NCBI GenBank assembly: GCA_034387635.1
Contig: JAOANU010000010.1
Coordinates: 992,001-1,056,000 of the forward strand
Direction: 5' to 3'
From: Rhodosporidiobolus odoratus
Lineage: Eukaryota > Basidiomycota > Microbotryomycetes > Sporidiobolales > Sporidiobolaceae
DNA: 64,000 bases
In this document: positions 11,882 to 23,626 of the stretch, piece after piece
How the letters are laid out: each line of letters opens with the position of its first letter
Numbering within the stretch: the first letter of the stretch is position 1
The notes under the pieces: generated by a model
Database searches by the model: none
What the model was told of the DNA's origin: nothing
The model's input: the letters and a program-made list of their open reading frames with translations, nothing else
Made by a program: the position numbers and the translations under genes

Positions 11882-14099
11882 CTATTCCGCGGTCGATCCG
11901 GCGTTAGTACCACCGCCGTACTGACACATCGAGCGAAAGCAGAGAATACCTTTTCCCCCCTCCCCCCTCCCCCCTCCCCACTCAACTCATACTAACCTCC
12001 CCAATCCCATCCAACTCCCTATGAGTAGGACACCATTTCCCCCCACCGCCCTTCTCCGCATCGACCTCCCAGAACTCCTTGATACACCCTTCGTGGAAGA
12101 TGCAGTAGCAAGAGAGGCGAGCGAGGGATTGAAGAGGGAGGAGGTCGTCGAGGCAGAAGATGCACTGTTTCCATTCGATATAGTACCAGAGAGGCGAAGA
12201 GGGTGGGAGGCGTGCGGGGAGTGATAGAGAGGGATGGTGACAGCGGAGGGTCAGACAAAAACGTGAGATATTGCAAGAGAAGAACAGGGAAACGAACCTC
12301 GACCGCCTCGCCCGTTTTCTGATCCTTGGGCGCCGTCTTTTCCGTCGCGACAAATACTGTTCACGATGACCCCGAGGGAAAGATAGGAGAGCAGTAGGAC
12401 ATAAGCGCCTAGTTCGAGCCATCTTGAAACAACATAACTAAAAAAAAGCGGAAGAGAGAGGAGAGAGAGAAGAGAACGTACCCGCAAACTCCCTCCTCCC
12501 GCCCCTCTCTCTCCCGACCCTCCCTCCCGCTACGCCCATTCCTGACCCTCCCCCTCCGCCTCCACCCAATCCTGATCCCACTCCCCCTCCTATCCCTCCC
12601 CCAACCCCATTGCAACAATCATCTACATGCCTCGCCCTCCTCTCCTCATCCCATCCACTAGGCATCTCGAATCCACAAACCGGACATTCGACATCAACCC
12701 CCTCTCCTGCTCTTCCACCGGTTGCGGAATCTAGACAACGTCGGAGGTGAGTTTCCGAGTCGGACGGGGTGGGGAAGGTTGAGAGGGCGAGGTGGCAGAC
12801 GGGGCAGGTTGAGAGGTCGAGATCTGCATCGGGGTCGGGATTGAGATTGAGATTGGGATTGGGGTTGGGGTTGAGCACGGGCGCGGGGGCGGGAGCGGGG
12901 GCGGGATGAGGGTGAGGACCGGGGTTGGCGTAAGGATTGGCTTCTTCCTCTTCGTTTTCATCGGAATCGTGAGGGTGGTGAAGGTTGTGGAGATGAGGGT
13001 TCTGGAAGATTGGCGCTGGTGGAGGTGGGACGTGAGCTTGTGGTTGTGGTTGAGGTGGCAGAGCGGGAGGCGGAGGGGCAGGATAGGGGTAATTGAAGTG
13101 ATTATGATGATGTTGAACGTCTGCGCAGCACGAACATAACGCAACACGACCACCTCAGCTCTATTACCAAGCATCAGATATGAACAGAGCACGAACCTTG
13201 CATCTCCTCGTCCTCCCCTTGCCCCTCACCCGCCTGGTCCCTGAAGTCGTCCCACGCCTCCTCATAACCATCCTCTTCCTCTTCCCCTTCATGATCACTC
13301 TCTCCATAGAATCCACCGTCATACCTCTGCCTCCCACCCTCTTCGCCCGTGTCTTCCGCGTCGGGGTCTAATGCTTCATCCTCGCTCCAGCTGTCGAAAC
13401 CGGGGTGGTCGTGTAAGATGGCGCGAAGGGCGGGGAAGAACGAGGTAGGAGAGCTGTCGAGGACGTCTACTTGTAGAGTACCACAGACGAGAAAGGATGT
13501 TGTGGTTCGTTGTGTGATGGAAGTAAGCAAAGGAGAGGAGAACGGGCAGGGGTAAAGAAGAAAAGGGAGGAACGAACCGAGATAGTCTAGAGCCGAGTAG
13601 GGGTCACCTTTGAGGGTCAGAATGTCGTTTGAGTAGTCTTTGCCGAGTCTGATGGGTGCGCGCCCAAGAGAGGGGAGCGAGAGCCGGCGGCAACGCAAAG
13701 AGGACGAAAAGAGAAAACGAGGTAACATGTCAGGACATGATTGCCCGAACGCAGGCTGAGCATGGGTTGACGCGTGCGGTGACGACTGCTCTACCCGGGT
13801 AGCTGGGGGAGGAACGGGGAAGAGCAGGGACCGACTGACTGAGTGATCCTCCTCTGAACTCCATCTCTCTGTTTCCTCCTCCTCTCCTGATCCCCTCGCG
13901 CATCAAACACCATGTCGGTCACAGCCTGACAAACCTCCTGTTTGTGATGCTTCCACACGAGACGTTTACCCTGATTTGAGGTGAAGAGGTCGTGTTGATC
14001 TTGACGGGAGGGGAGGGAAGAAATAGAGTCGAGTAAAGAGGTGGTATAGGATGGGAAACGGGTCCAGCGGAGGGATGGACCTGGATCGATGGGTGCCAT
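11882..14099 (-). CDS. Zinc-finger and RING-finger protein, probable E3 ubiquitin ligase
   Basis: Read minus from ATG 14099. Exon 1 (about 85 residues) has no named domain. After two short exons comes an acidic exon (GEEEEDGYEEAWDDF..), then a His/Pro/Gln-rich linker, two Cys-rich modules (CPVCHLALSTFPTPSDSETH with a following C, then CPVCGFEMPSG..H..C), a Gly-rich linker, and a hydrophobic segment (LGAYVLLLSYLSLGVIV). The last part is a RING: CIFCLDD, then C-x-C-x(2)-H-x(2)-C and CPTH, the divergent C-terminal pattern of fungal Pib1-like ligases. A final small exon encoding YGGGTNAGSTAE ends at 11882. No FYVE domain is seen. The junction just before the RING exon does not close with a canonical AG in the needed phase, so that part of the model is uncertain. 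It shares a 123-bp head-to-head promoter with casein kinase 2 beta. Confidence 0.7.
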
Positions 14100-14222
14100 C
14101 CCTAGTCTCAGTGGCTGTATAATTGGTTATGTATCGTGAGTAAGCGAGAGAAAGAGAGGGAGTCGCATTCCGTTTCGCGTTTCACCTCTGTAACTTCGCT
14201 GTATTTAGCGATATCTCAGACC
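14100..14222. promoter_or_regulatory. Short divergent promoter (RING gene / CK2 beta)
   Basis: Only 123 bp separate the two predicted ATGs. The interval contains ATTGG at 14122-14126, a CCAAT box on the minus strand, next to an AT-rich tataatt. Transcription starts must lie very close to, or inside, the neighbouring leaders. Regulation by a CCAAT factor is inference. Confidence 0.45.
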
Positions 14223-16378
14223 ATGGCTACTCAAGCAGACAGTACACTACCCGACAAGCAATCGGATTCTGCCGCCGCCCCAGCCGATTCAACAGTCGAA
14301 GCCGGAGACGCAACCGAAGCGGGAGAAGCCAACATGAACGACGATCAAGAGCAAGATGACGAGCTACAAGGGCAGGACGGCGAGGAGGAGATCTACGGTG
14401 AGCTCACTCGTTTCCGGTCACCCAGGCGCTCAGCGGAGGACGAGGCGATTTAGTCCATGTCCCGGACTATGTGAGGTGGAGCAACGTCGCCAGACTCAGT
14501 ATCGCCTAGATGCCAGCCTAAGGTTGCACAGGGCCTAGTTCTCCGAGTGCTGGTCCCCTTCCGCTGTGTTCCGGACTTGCCTCTCTCGTATTGGCCAACT
14601 TCTCCTCGTCACCCCTACCCTCCCATGTGGAGGGTTCAACCCATCCTTACTGACAGACCCATTGCCGTTCCTTCCGAATGCGTCTGCAGAGTCCTCCTCG
14701 AGCCCAAGTACCGAAACCGACACCCTAACCTGGATCAACTGGTACATCTCGCCTTCCCCTCCTCTCTGTCTTCCACGCCTTTTCCTCTTACATACTTGTC
14801 GAACTGACCCCACCCCGCCCGGCCTCTACTATACTCAGGTTCTGCTCACTCCCCGGTCACGAATACTTCTGCGAGGTAGCCGAAGACTTTATCGAAGACG
14901 ATTTCAACCTAACCGGCCTAGCCGGGGTCGTTCCCTTCTACAAAGAAGCCATGGAAATGATCCTCGACGTCGAACCGGAAGAAGATGACGAATCCCACCG
15001 AGTACCGGATGTCAGTATTGTTGAGAGTTCGGCGGAGTTGTTGTATGGGCTGATTCATCAGAGGTTTGTCGCGACTCGAGGGGGGTTGCAGTTGATGGTG
15101 AGCCTTTCTCATCCTCCTTCTCTCCCTTGACTTTTCCTCGCTGACGCTTTGTCCCGTGCCTGTAGTACGCCAAATACGACGCAACCCACTTCGGAACTTG
15201 CCCTCGCGTTTACTGCACGGGGACCAAACTCGCCCCGTGCGGTCGATCCGATCTCCCCGGCGTCGATACCGTCAAGCTCTTCTGCCCGTGCTGCTTGGAT
15301 ATGTATGTACCACCTAGTTCGAGGTTCCAGGGTGTCGACGGTACGTTGCCCTCTCGCCTCCTTTTCACTTTTCCTTCGTTTCCATGGCCCGCTCCAACGA
15401 GTGTCTGGCCCGTGACTTACATACGGCGACTGGACCGCAGGCGCCTTCTTCGGTACCACCTTCCCCCACCTCCTCTTTCAAACCTACCCCCCAGCCCTTC
15501 CCCTCCCCTCCCCTAATCCCGCCTCAACCTCCGAAAACCCATCTGACCGCGAACCGACGACGATCCAAACGAGTTTGAGTAAGGTTTATGTGCCCAAGAT
15601 TTATGGGTTCAAGGTTAGTGAACGGGCTAGGAGTGGACCTAGGATGGGCTGGATGAGGATGAGGGTTAGTTCTTGCTCTTTCTTTCTTTTCTCGCTTTTC
15701 TTTTTCCCTGCCGGGATTCGCCTTCCGTATCCCGGCGGCCTCTCTTTTTCTTGACATGACATCAAATTGACCACTTTCTGCCTTATTTTCTCTTCCTGGA
15801 AATCGCCCCTTTTCCGTCCCTCCCTCTCACGCTCCTGTAACGCGTCGCACCCCCAGCCCCGCACCGAAGGCGAACTAGACTGGACCCCCCTCGACCCCTC
15901 CCTCTCCTCCTCCTCCGGCGGCCCTGCAGGCGGCACAGGCAGCGGTGGTGAAAAAGGTGAACTGTTCGACGACGACCGACTCGAAGACCAAGAAGAGGAT
16001 GATGCTGAAGAAGAGGAAGAGGAGGAAGCTGCTGGTGGAGCTGCGGCAGGAGGAACCGCAGGAGGGGCAGTGGGAGAAGTGGTTGAAGGTCTTGAAGGGG
16101 CGACTTTGGCGAGTCCGACTACGCCGGCTAGGTTGCCACCTGCCAAGGATGGACGAGCTATCAAGGGCTTGCCTTCGCCTCGTTCTTCGGGAGCGGGGGC
16201 TGGAGCAACGGTGGCGGAGGGAGCGAGTCAGGCGCTCAAGGCGAGTATTGAGAGGCATTTGAAGGAGGCGGGAGAGGTGGTTGGACCGGCGGTTGAGATG
16301 CCCAAGATGCCAGCTAGGGCGGTGGTCCTTGGAGGAATCAAGGAGAGGGAGAGGGGAAGGATGGCTAGGGTTGCTTGA
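14223..16378 (+). CDS. Casein kinase 2 regulatory (beta) subunit
   Basis: Regulatory subunit of the CK2 tetramer; the beta dimer assembles and targets the two catalytic subunits (established for the family). Six exons close in phase: 14223-14397, 14690-14741, 14839-15097, 15166-15340, 15441-15664, 15857-16378, giving 468 residues. The family core begins with TWINWFCSLPGHEYFCEVAE near residue 70 and continues through DDFNLTGL and YGLIHQRFV. The zinc finger has all four Cys: CPRVYC and CPCC. It ends with FFGTTFPHLLFQTYP and VYVPKIYGFKVSERAR. Two unusual parts flank this: an acidic 55-residue N-terminus and a ~200-residue C-terminal extension with Glu/Asp/Ala/Gly runs, absent from the 215-280-residue canonical subunits. 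Intron 1 is long (292 nt) and might hide a small exon. Confidence 0.93.
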
Positions 16379-16842
16379 GGGATGGGGTTAGGTAGGGGGA
16401 CTTTTCCGGGCCCCATGGCCAGTAGTAGGTAGTTTCTGGGGAGTGCTTCTCCACCCTCTTCTCTCGCAGTCTTTTTCGTGTATTCTCTTTTAGGTTCCTC
16501 CCCGTCTGTTTGGGTTGGGTCACTCTTGCAGAGTCTGCGTTCGCTTTGCCTGCAACTGTCCAGAGCGGAGGAGGAAGAAAGAGGCGGGAAGGTACCCGAA
16601 GTGGGGGGGACCCTCTCAAAAGTTGCTGTGCCCTTCCTCCTTCATGGCCCTGTACCTGCTGCACATGACTGATGCTTCACTCGACGCCACGGCACGGCGT
16701 GGACTGTAACGTCCTCGTAAAGGCTTGAGTCGTTTGCCAAGCCTTTGTCGCTCTCGGTAACTTTCCTTCTTCTGCTTCCCATTTGCCCCCACATCTCCGT
16801 CTTTTCGTCTCGGCTTCTCTTCCTGTCTAGCACAACTATCAG
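16379..16842. other. Intergenic: CK2 beta 3' flank and promoter of the next gene
   Basis: No coding frame of substance. The right part is pyrimidine-rich (ctttccttcttctgcttccc), as in many fungal leaders, and runs into the ATG-only exon at 16843. Confidence 0.4.
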
Positions 16843-18705
16843 ATGGTACGTGTCAGCTGCAAGGCGATCTTTGCTCTCGTTTGCTAACCACCTCGTTTCA
16901 CATTGCAGGACTTTCTCACCCACCCTCTCCTCCCACCGTCTTCTTCCCATCCCGCACTTCCATCTCCGTCTCCCTCCTCTCCCTCCTCTCCCCTGACCGA
17001 AGCCTCCTCCTCCATCCTAGAACGCCAACCCTCCGCCTCCAGCTCCCTCTCAACCCCGCATTCCGAGCACCACCAAATCCACGTTTCCCGCTTCTCAGCT
17101 CTTCGGACAGCTGCACTCCCCCAGCACGAAGGCGTTGAGGGAGAGAAGGGAGTTGAATGGCCGGATACGAAGAAGGGGGATTGGCGGGCTTTTGGGAGGG
17201 TCAGGGCGTATGTCGTTCTGAAGCGGGAGCCTGAGGGGGAGGGAGGGGAACAAGGTAGTTCCGACGGGAACAGCGATGAGGAGGAATGGGCTGTAGAAGG
17301 AGTGTTGTGGATGACCACCGTGCGTTCCTTTCCGTCGATCCTCGTCCGAGTGACACCCTGTGAATCTTCATCATTTGAGCAGGAAAACCGCATCCTCCTC
17401 AACCTCGACCGCTCTTTCCCGCCTCTCCGCATAGCTCGCTCAACTCGATCGACCACCCCTACACCCATTTCACTAATGCGCCGCCTGAGCCGCACTATCT
17501 CCTCCGACTCCGCGACAGCGGACACCAAGCGCGAAAATCGCCGCCGTCGCCTCTCATCCTCGTCGACTTCCTCATCTTCTGGTTCCGGTCCAGTGCAAGG
17601 GTCTAAAGGCGTTGTCAAGGGCTACTTGAAGAAAGTAATGGCTACCATGCTGCCTAATCAATCGGCGCATGAGGAGGAATCGAAGAGGGCAGGGAACGGG
17701 TTGTCGAGGACTTCCACCAGAGAGGAGAAATTGGGAGGCAGGAGGTCCTCTTCCGTCCAACGTGCGATAAAGAGGACACCTGGTAATGGAGATGAGGCAG
17801 TCAGCAGCGGGGAAGTACGAGGCGAGACGTCTGTCAGGTTTGAGGAGAATGAGCCGAGGGAGGCAGACGCGTTGAGTCGGGAGCAGCAACCCGTCTTTCC
17901 CGAATACAAGGTGAGTCTCTCGAGTCAAGTGTTTCTGTTCTGTCGCTCCCTGTTCTCTCTGGTAGCAGACAGTCGACAACGCAAATCGATGTCCTCGAGA
18001 GACTGACCTTCTCAATCCGGTTTTCTCCCAAACATCCCCGTTCATTCGCGTCTTACCAGAACCATCCCATCACTGCGCTACACATTTCCTCTGTCTCCTC
18101 CATCACCGCCCTTCGCTTCTTCCCCCAAACAAGCCTCACTTCAACTTCCTCCTCTGCACCTGAACCTACCACTTCAGCGTGGCAGCCCGACCTCGACCCT
18201 TCTTCAGACGAGCCTACGCAGTGGCTAGAAGTAAAGCCCCCCGTCGTGGAGCTCGACATCACGGCCGATGGTCCTACGGCAGACCAAGCCGAAGGGGAGA
18301 CCAACCTCAACCGATCTTGCACAGTCGGATTCGTCTTTAAAGAGATTCTTCTAGCCGAGTGAGCCCGAGTCCACATCTGCATCTCGACCGAGCGCGTCGA
18401 CTAACTCCCTAGCTCCACTTGTCATCACGGCATGCAGCGAAGCAACGACTTTCCATTCCCTCCTCCTCCCTCATGTGACCGTTACCCAATCCCTCTCGAC
18501 TGTGACTTCTACTTCTGCTCTCTCGCCTCTCGCGCCCTCGATATCGATCTCAAACTTTGGCGCTGCGTTGAGAAGGACCATTTCGGGTGGATCTGCAAAG
18601 TCGACGGTGAAGGAGGGCGGAGGAAAGGGGAAGTCGAGGTCCAGATCTAGGTCTCGGTCTAAGGAGAAGGAGAGGAGGAGAAGCAGTGGTAGTTCCCACT
18701 ACTGA
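16843..18705 (+). CDS. Unknown protein with Ser-rich and RS-rich regions; start codon alone in exon 1
   Basis: Five exons in phase: 16843-16845 (just ATG), 16909-17319, 17383-17910, 17973-18358, 18438-18705; 531 residues. Intron 1 is gtacgt..gctaac..gcag. Without it the long downstream frame has no good Met. Structured-looking segments are RAFGRVRAYVVLKREPEG, EEWAVEGVLWMTTENRILLN (the latter spans a junction and resembles the strand pattern of GRAM/PH-like folds), and QIDVLERLTFSIRFSPKHP with a long β-rich continuation. Between them lie Ser/Arg-rich stretches with clustered RRxS sites, and the protein ends in an SRSRSRSRSK tail. No family can be named with confidence; the PH-like idea is weak inference. 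Confidence 0.7.
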
Positions 18706-18859
18706 AACCTCCTCCAGAAGGGGGAGAGGGACAGAGAAGGAGGTGTTCAGAGAACAAGAAGGTATAGTGTGAACGTTCCTTTCTTTCTTGTAGCTTATGT
18801 ATCAAGCGTTTAAGATCGGTCTCGGCTCGCATTGTTCAAAGTGGGTTTGACTACATACG

Positions 18860-20968
18860 CTACACGACTCCTTTCTGCTGCAAGTCAGCTATACGCTCGT
18901 CCTCGTATCCCAACTCTCGCAAGATCTCGACCGAGTGTTGCCGCAATACCGGCGGTGGGCGGGTAAGCTGCGAGATTGACAACGAAGTCAGCTATGTTTG
19001 ATTCTCAAGAGAAAAGGAAGATAGGAAAGAAGGGAGGAAGAGGAGAGAAACGCGACAAAGTGGAACGAGAAAGGCAGAACTCACCTCCATCCTCTGCCCA
19101 TTAAATTGCACCGCCGGGCCAACCACCCTAATCTTCCCCGCCCTCGGATGCTCCATCTCTTTAACCAACCCCCGTTCAATCGTCTGTTCATGTTCAAACG
19201 TCTGCCTAACATTATTAACCGGCGCGAAGGGGAACCCTCCGCCTTTGAATCGGTTCAGCCAGACCGAGGTCGGGTGCTCGCGGAGGGTGGATTGGAGGAG
19301 AGGGATAAGAGTGGAACGGTTTTTGACTCGAAGGGGGTTGGTCGCGAAGCGTGGGTCGGTTGCGAGGGTCGGTTGGGAGAGGAGAGTGCAGAGTTTGGTG
19401 AATTGTCCGTCTGCGCTGAGTCCGAGTAGGTGAGACTCGGTTAAGGTCATGGAAGGGTAGGGCCCTGGTGAGCGGGGAAGGGGGGATGGGCGATTGGCGC
19501 AAGCGAGCGAAGGGGCACAGACAGACTCAACGGAAAAGCGCACCATTTCCAGCCCCAATCATCAAGAACCCATCCTGGGTCTCAAACACCTGATAAGGTA
19601 CAATACTAGGATGACTAGTTCCTTGTCTCGTAGCTTCTTGTCCCGCGATCAGGTAATTGCTAGCAATATTCGCAAGACTCGCGATTTGCGACTCGAAAAG
19701 GTTGATGTCGATGTGTACGCCTTGCCCGGTTTGCTGCCGAGAGAGCAATGCGGCGAGAATGGAGGATTTGGCATAGAGGCCGGTGGTCAGGTCGCTGTCA
19801 ACGTGGATGCAGTGGGTGAGCTACGTAGAAAGAGAGGAGGGAAGGTAGGGGCACAGACGTTATCGCGACGCCGACCTTGACGGGTGGTCCATCAGGCTCG
19901 CCAGTGATGTGCATCAGACCAGCTTCGGCCTCGATATTAACATCATAGCCTTTGTGAAGGAACGAAGGTGGAACAAGCCCGAGAAGGAAAGGCGCGAAGT
20001 CAGCCTAAAGTCGGTAGAAAAGAAGCATCAAACGGAGGAGTGGCTCACCAGGGTTTCGCGAATAAGGGCCAGTTTGACCGTAGCCTGTATGTTACCGCCC
20101 GGTCAAAGCTTGTAAGGGTGCGCGAGCGATCCCGCAGGCAAACGGAGAAAGGATTAGCTGCCCACCTGATATCGACGCATAGATGAGTTGAGGGTTGATC
20201 TGCTTGCAGGCCTCGTAGCCGAAGCCCATATCGGCGAGCTTGCCTGCGCGGAGTCAAGGCATGAGCCTACAAGGAGAATAGGCACGTCGGGTCGAGGAAG
20301 ACAGAACCGACCAGGAACGTAGTTCTCGACCTGCATTCGCCAGACATCAGACATGTGAGTCTCGCGGCGAAAGCAGTACAGCCGAGGGGCAGACGAGGGA
20401 GCCACATGACCTAGGACTGACCAGCACATCCGCCCACTTCACCAGTTCTGTCAAGACCTCCTTCCCCTCCTTCTTTTTGAAGTCCAATCCCAAGCTTCTC
20501 TTTCCACGGTTGACCTGTAGGAAGTAGGCGCTCTCCGGTGGCAGGGCGTTACAGTCTTCGGTCCTGAGTTTCGCTTTTCCGTCGTCTGCCGGTAGAGGCG
20601 ACGGAGGGGGCGTCGGCGGCACTTCGACGAGCGGTGCAGACGGCGGGTTCCCTGTGTACGAGCCTGGTCTGTAGCGGGACACAGGACAGCAGGAACGGCG
20701 CAAGAAGGCTTACAAGCACGAGTGTCGTCTCCTTTAGTGGGGTGTTCGACCTTGATAACCTCTGCACCCAAATCCGCAAGCATCATCTGCCGACATTTTA
20801 GAACGTCAGCGGAGCTGGCGCGCACGGGAAGGTCTGGTTGGTTGTACTCACCGTCGCATAAGGCCCCGCGAGCACTCTGGTACAGTCTAGCACCTTGATC
20901 TTCTGCAGAGGGGGCGGCATTGCAGCCCATCGGCTAGAAGTGGACGAGTAGTATCTTCGTAGCAACAT
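18860..20968 (-). CDS. Class III CoA-transferase (CaiB/BaiF family), mitochondrial, SUGCT-like
   Basis: About ten short exons on the minus strand. Exon 1 (20852-20968) starts [14 protein letters not shown], a typical mitochondrial presequence, followed by [15 protein letters not shown]. The next exon gives [20 protein letters not shown], then [54 protein letters not shown] (the catalytic Asp of the family follows GY), [20 protein letters not shown] and [20 protein letters not shown]. The C-terminal part has the paired-domain features PFAPVNNV and [14 protein letters not shown], and a last exon (ending [13 protein letters not shown]) stops at 18860. This is the whole family fold. Order and presequence best match succinate/hydroxymethylglutarate (glutarate) CoA-transferase, but formyl-CoA-type or racemase members are alternatives. 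Divergent from the SDR gene. Confidence 0.85.
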
Positions 20969-21307
20969 GCTGTCAAGCGTCAACCAGCGTGAAGGCCAGG
21001 TTCAAGCGGGTCGCTGCCCCACCTCGCGTTCCCCCTGTCGGATATCGGCACAAGATGGACGCCGTGTCTCATCTTGATTTCGGTCGCAACTGGATCTCCT
21101 ATGTCATGGTCGGGGTCGATTCCCAAGTGTCCCTTCGGTTGCGCAACAGGTTCTCGCAAGCGTGGACAAGTAGAATGTCCGTCTCTTCCCCCGCAGCTTT
21201 CGCACTGCTTGCTCCATTCTCGACAGCTTCTCCCACCTTTGCTTCTGCTCTCGCAAACCACCCACCGGCGCACCTCGTCCATAAATAGCAAAAGATAGTC
21301 ATCTACT
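20969..21307. promoter_or_regulatory. Divergent promoter between CoA-transferase and SDR genes
   Basis: 339 bp between two opposed ATGs. ataaata at 21281-21287 lies 21 bp before the SDR start and could be its TATA-like element or leader. No convincing reading frame; nothing else recognised. Confidence 0.4.
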
Positions 21308-22592
21308 ATGGCCGCCGCCTCCGTCGCACTCATCCAAGGCTCCTCCGGCGCTCTCGGGTCCCACTTTGCCCGCGCCCTCCTTACTCGAACCAACCTTCAA
21401 ATCGTCGCGACCTCCCGCGACCCGTCTCGCGCCAAGCGCACTATCCTCGAAGGTGTCGAGGGTGCGGACGAGAGCAGGTTGAAGGTGCTTGAGATGGACA
21501 TCAAGGAGGAGGGGAGTATCAAGAAGGCAGCGGAGGAGGTTAGGAAAGAGTATGGGGACAAGAGCTTGCGGTTTTTGCTGAATGCGAGCGGAGTGGTAAG
21601 TTCTCCTTCGACTTCTGGTGCTCAGCGTAGTGAGCTGATGGTGCTCGCTCCTGTGCAGCTTCATGCCGACAAGTCCATTGCAGAGATTGACCCGGAAAAG
21701 CTCCTCGAGACTTTCCAGGTGCGCGAGCATCTCCCTTTCAAACCCTGACTTCTTCCGTTACACGACTCCCATACTGAGCCTCGCTCTCAACGCTGCCAGC
21801 TCAACACCTTCGGTCACCTCCTCACATTCAAGCACTTCTACCCTCTGCTTCCCCAGAAGAACGACATCAAATCGTCGAAGGCTGCTTCGGATGCGGAGGA
21901 CCCGGCTAAGGGCGTCCTGCACCCTGGTCTCGGCGTCCTAGCGAGCTTGACTGCCAAGATTGGCAGCATTGGGGACAACCAGAAAGGCGGTACGTTTCCT
22001 ACCTCCATTCTGCCTAGCGTCTATTGGCGATCGCTCTACCTTGTTCTGTACTATTCCGGTTACAAACTTGGGACACTGATCTGAATTCGCTATATACAGG
22101 GTGGTACGCCTACCGAGCCTCCAAAGCTGCAGCGAACCAGTCCATCATGACTCTTCAGCGCGAGTTGTCCCTGCGATCGACGCCTAGCATCGCTGTACGT
22201 CTTCCTTCCTGCGTCTTTCCTGCAATGAATGTCGTGACTGATAATCAGAGCCAATGCCTGCAGGTCGCGCTCCACCCTGGTACGGTCGTCGGAACCAACC
22301 TTTCGAGTGCGTTTATCTCTCCGCAGTTTCCCCTCTTGCAGCGGCCCGACACCCTCGTATTCGCGCTCGCGCTGTTGTTCGGGGCACGTGGCTACCTGCC
22401 CCTGATCTGGCTTGCTGACTGAGCTCCCGCACCGCTGTAGAGCCCTGGACGAACGAAAAAGACGCCGGCACCAAGAAGGGTCACCACCACCCGCCCGAGG
22501 CCGTTGACAAGCTGCTCAAGGTTATCAGCGGGTTGAAGCAGAACGACGGAGGCAAGTTCCTGAACTACGATGGGGAGGAGTTGCCTTGGTAG
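21308..22592 (+). CDS. Short-chain dehydrogenase/reductase (C-factor-like)
   Basis: Six exons in phase: 21308-21595, 21659-21718, 21800-21989, 22100-22194, 22264-22306, 22441-22592; 275 residues, usual for a classical SDR. Visible motifs are the nucleotide-binding glycine motif in ALIQGSSGALGSHFARALL, an acidic patch MDIKEEGS, the NAG-like LLNASGV, the catalytic YRASKAA (YxxxK) near residue 185, and PGTV after it. The sequence ends GGKFLNYDGEELPW, a common end of the csgA/C-factor-like subgroup that is widespread and of unknown substrate. No targeting signal, so probably cytosolic. Confidence 0.88.
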
Positions 22593-22810
22593 AGCAAAAC
22601 GAGCGTCATCAATGTAAATAGGCATTTTCACGCGTCGCAATCTCCAGGTTACGCAAGCTTGCGCTTTACTGCAAGACGACAGTCTGCGCTCACCCCTTCA
22701 GACCGTTAAGCAGCGGGTTTCGACGAGTTCCATTTCGCCTTTCCCGCTGTTCCAACTCACTTTGCTATCGTCGAATTGCTCAGATTGCCTGTTGACTGGA
22801 CAGGAACACC

Positions 22811-23626
22811 ATGAATACATATGCTGAACCCGCCGATGTGCAACCTGCCCCCGCTACCGCCATCCCCATCGCCCTCCGTCTCCCGCTCAGAGTCTGGCTC
22901 GACATCCTTTCGAACCTTTCGAACGGCGAGTTACACAGAGCGAGGATGATCTGCAAGAAGATGAACGACATGGTCGATGTACGGTGCCTCTCATGACGCT
23001 CTGCTGGTGAAGCTGACCCGATCTTACAATTTGCATCGTCCGCTCCCGGCTCTTCAATTTAATGGCCTCGGCATCTTTGGTCCCGTTGTATCTTTGCCCG
23101 TGGCACACGCGTCGTAGAATAAATATCTCGATCACCTGCTCTTCCGCCGCGGACCCGCTGGGGTGCGCCCCGAGGACGGAGAAGTAGTCGAACTCCACTG
23201 CCTCTTATCGACGGTATCCGCGACTTCATTCCAGAACCTATGCAAGCGCCGCTAGATTCTTACTGCATGCGCGGATTTAATGCCTTCGACCATATCAACA
23301 GGGCGGAGTATGCGACACAACCAGCCTGCACGAAGTTGATGGTCTACCTGCATGTCGACCTTTTCAAACTGGAGAACCAGTCGGGAATAACCATGAAAGA
23401 GGTGCTTGAGCGTCTCAGCGAAGCCTGGATCGGTGTACCAGCTGAGGAGTGGACTGGGGACGAGGCAAAGAACGCGCAAATTGCTCGTACCTGCCAAAAC
23501 AGCGGGGCTTACTCGCTCGTTGAATTCCCTGGTGAAAAGGACTGGTGGAACGGCCGGGAGCCGCCTTTCCTCTCTCCCAAAGACATTGGGGACGTTCAGC
23601 TCGCGGCATACTCCCATGATGCCTAA
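22811..23626 (+). pseudogene. F-box protein gene with an apparent frameshift
   Basis: Exon 1 (22811-22978) encodes an F-box: LPLRVWLDILSNLSNGELHR followed by ARMICKKMNDMV. After an intron with a cgtcgtag acceptor at 23117, exon 2 reads YLDHLLFRRGPAGVRPEDGE then VELH, matching the layout of lineage-specific F-box families in red yeasts as I recall them. Near 23200-23212 the frame must slip by one base: the original frame meets TAG at 23252-23254, while the adjacent frame continues (LIDGIRDFIPEPMQAPLDSY and on) to a stop at 23624-23626 with a conserved-looking end (ITMKEVLERLSEAW, EKDWWNGREPPF). So it is a recent pseudogene, a tiny unrecognised intron, or a sequencing error. A more decayed relative lies at 40.95-41.64 kb. 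Confidence 0.6.

Noticed and set aside
11948..11976. C-rich tract (cccccctccc repeats) as a repeat element
   Set aside because: Simple polypurine/polypyrimidine sequence inside an intron of the RING gene; no wider structure.
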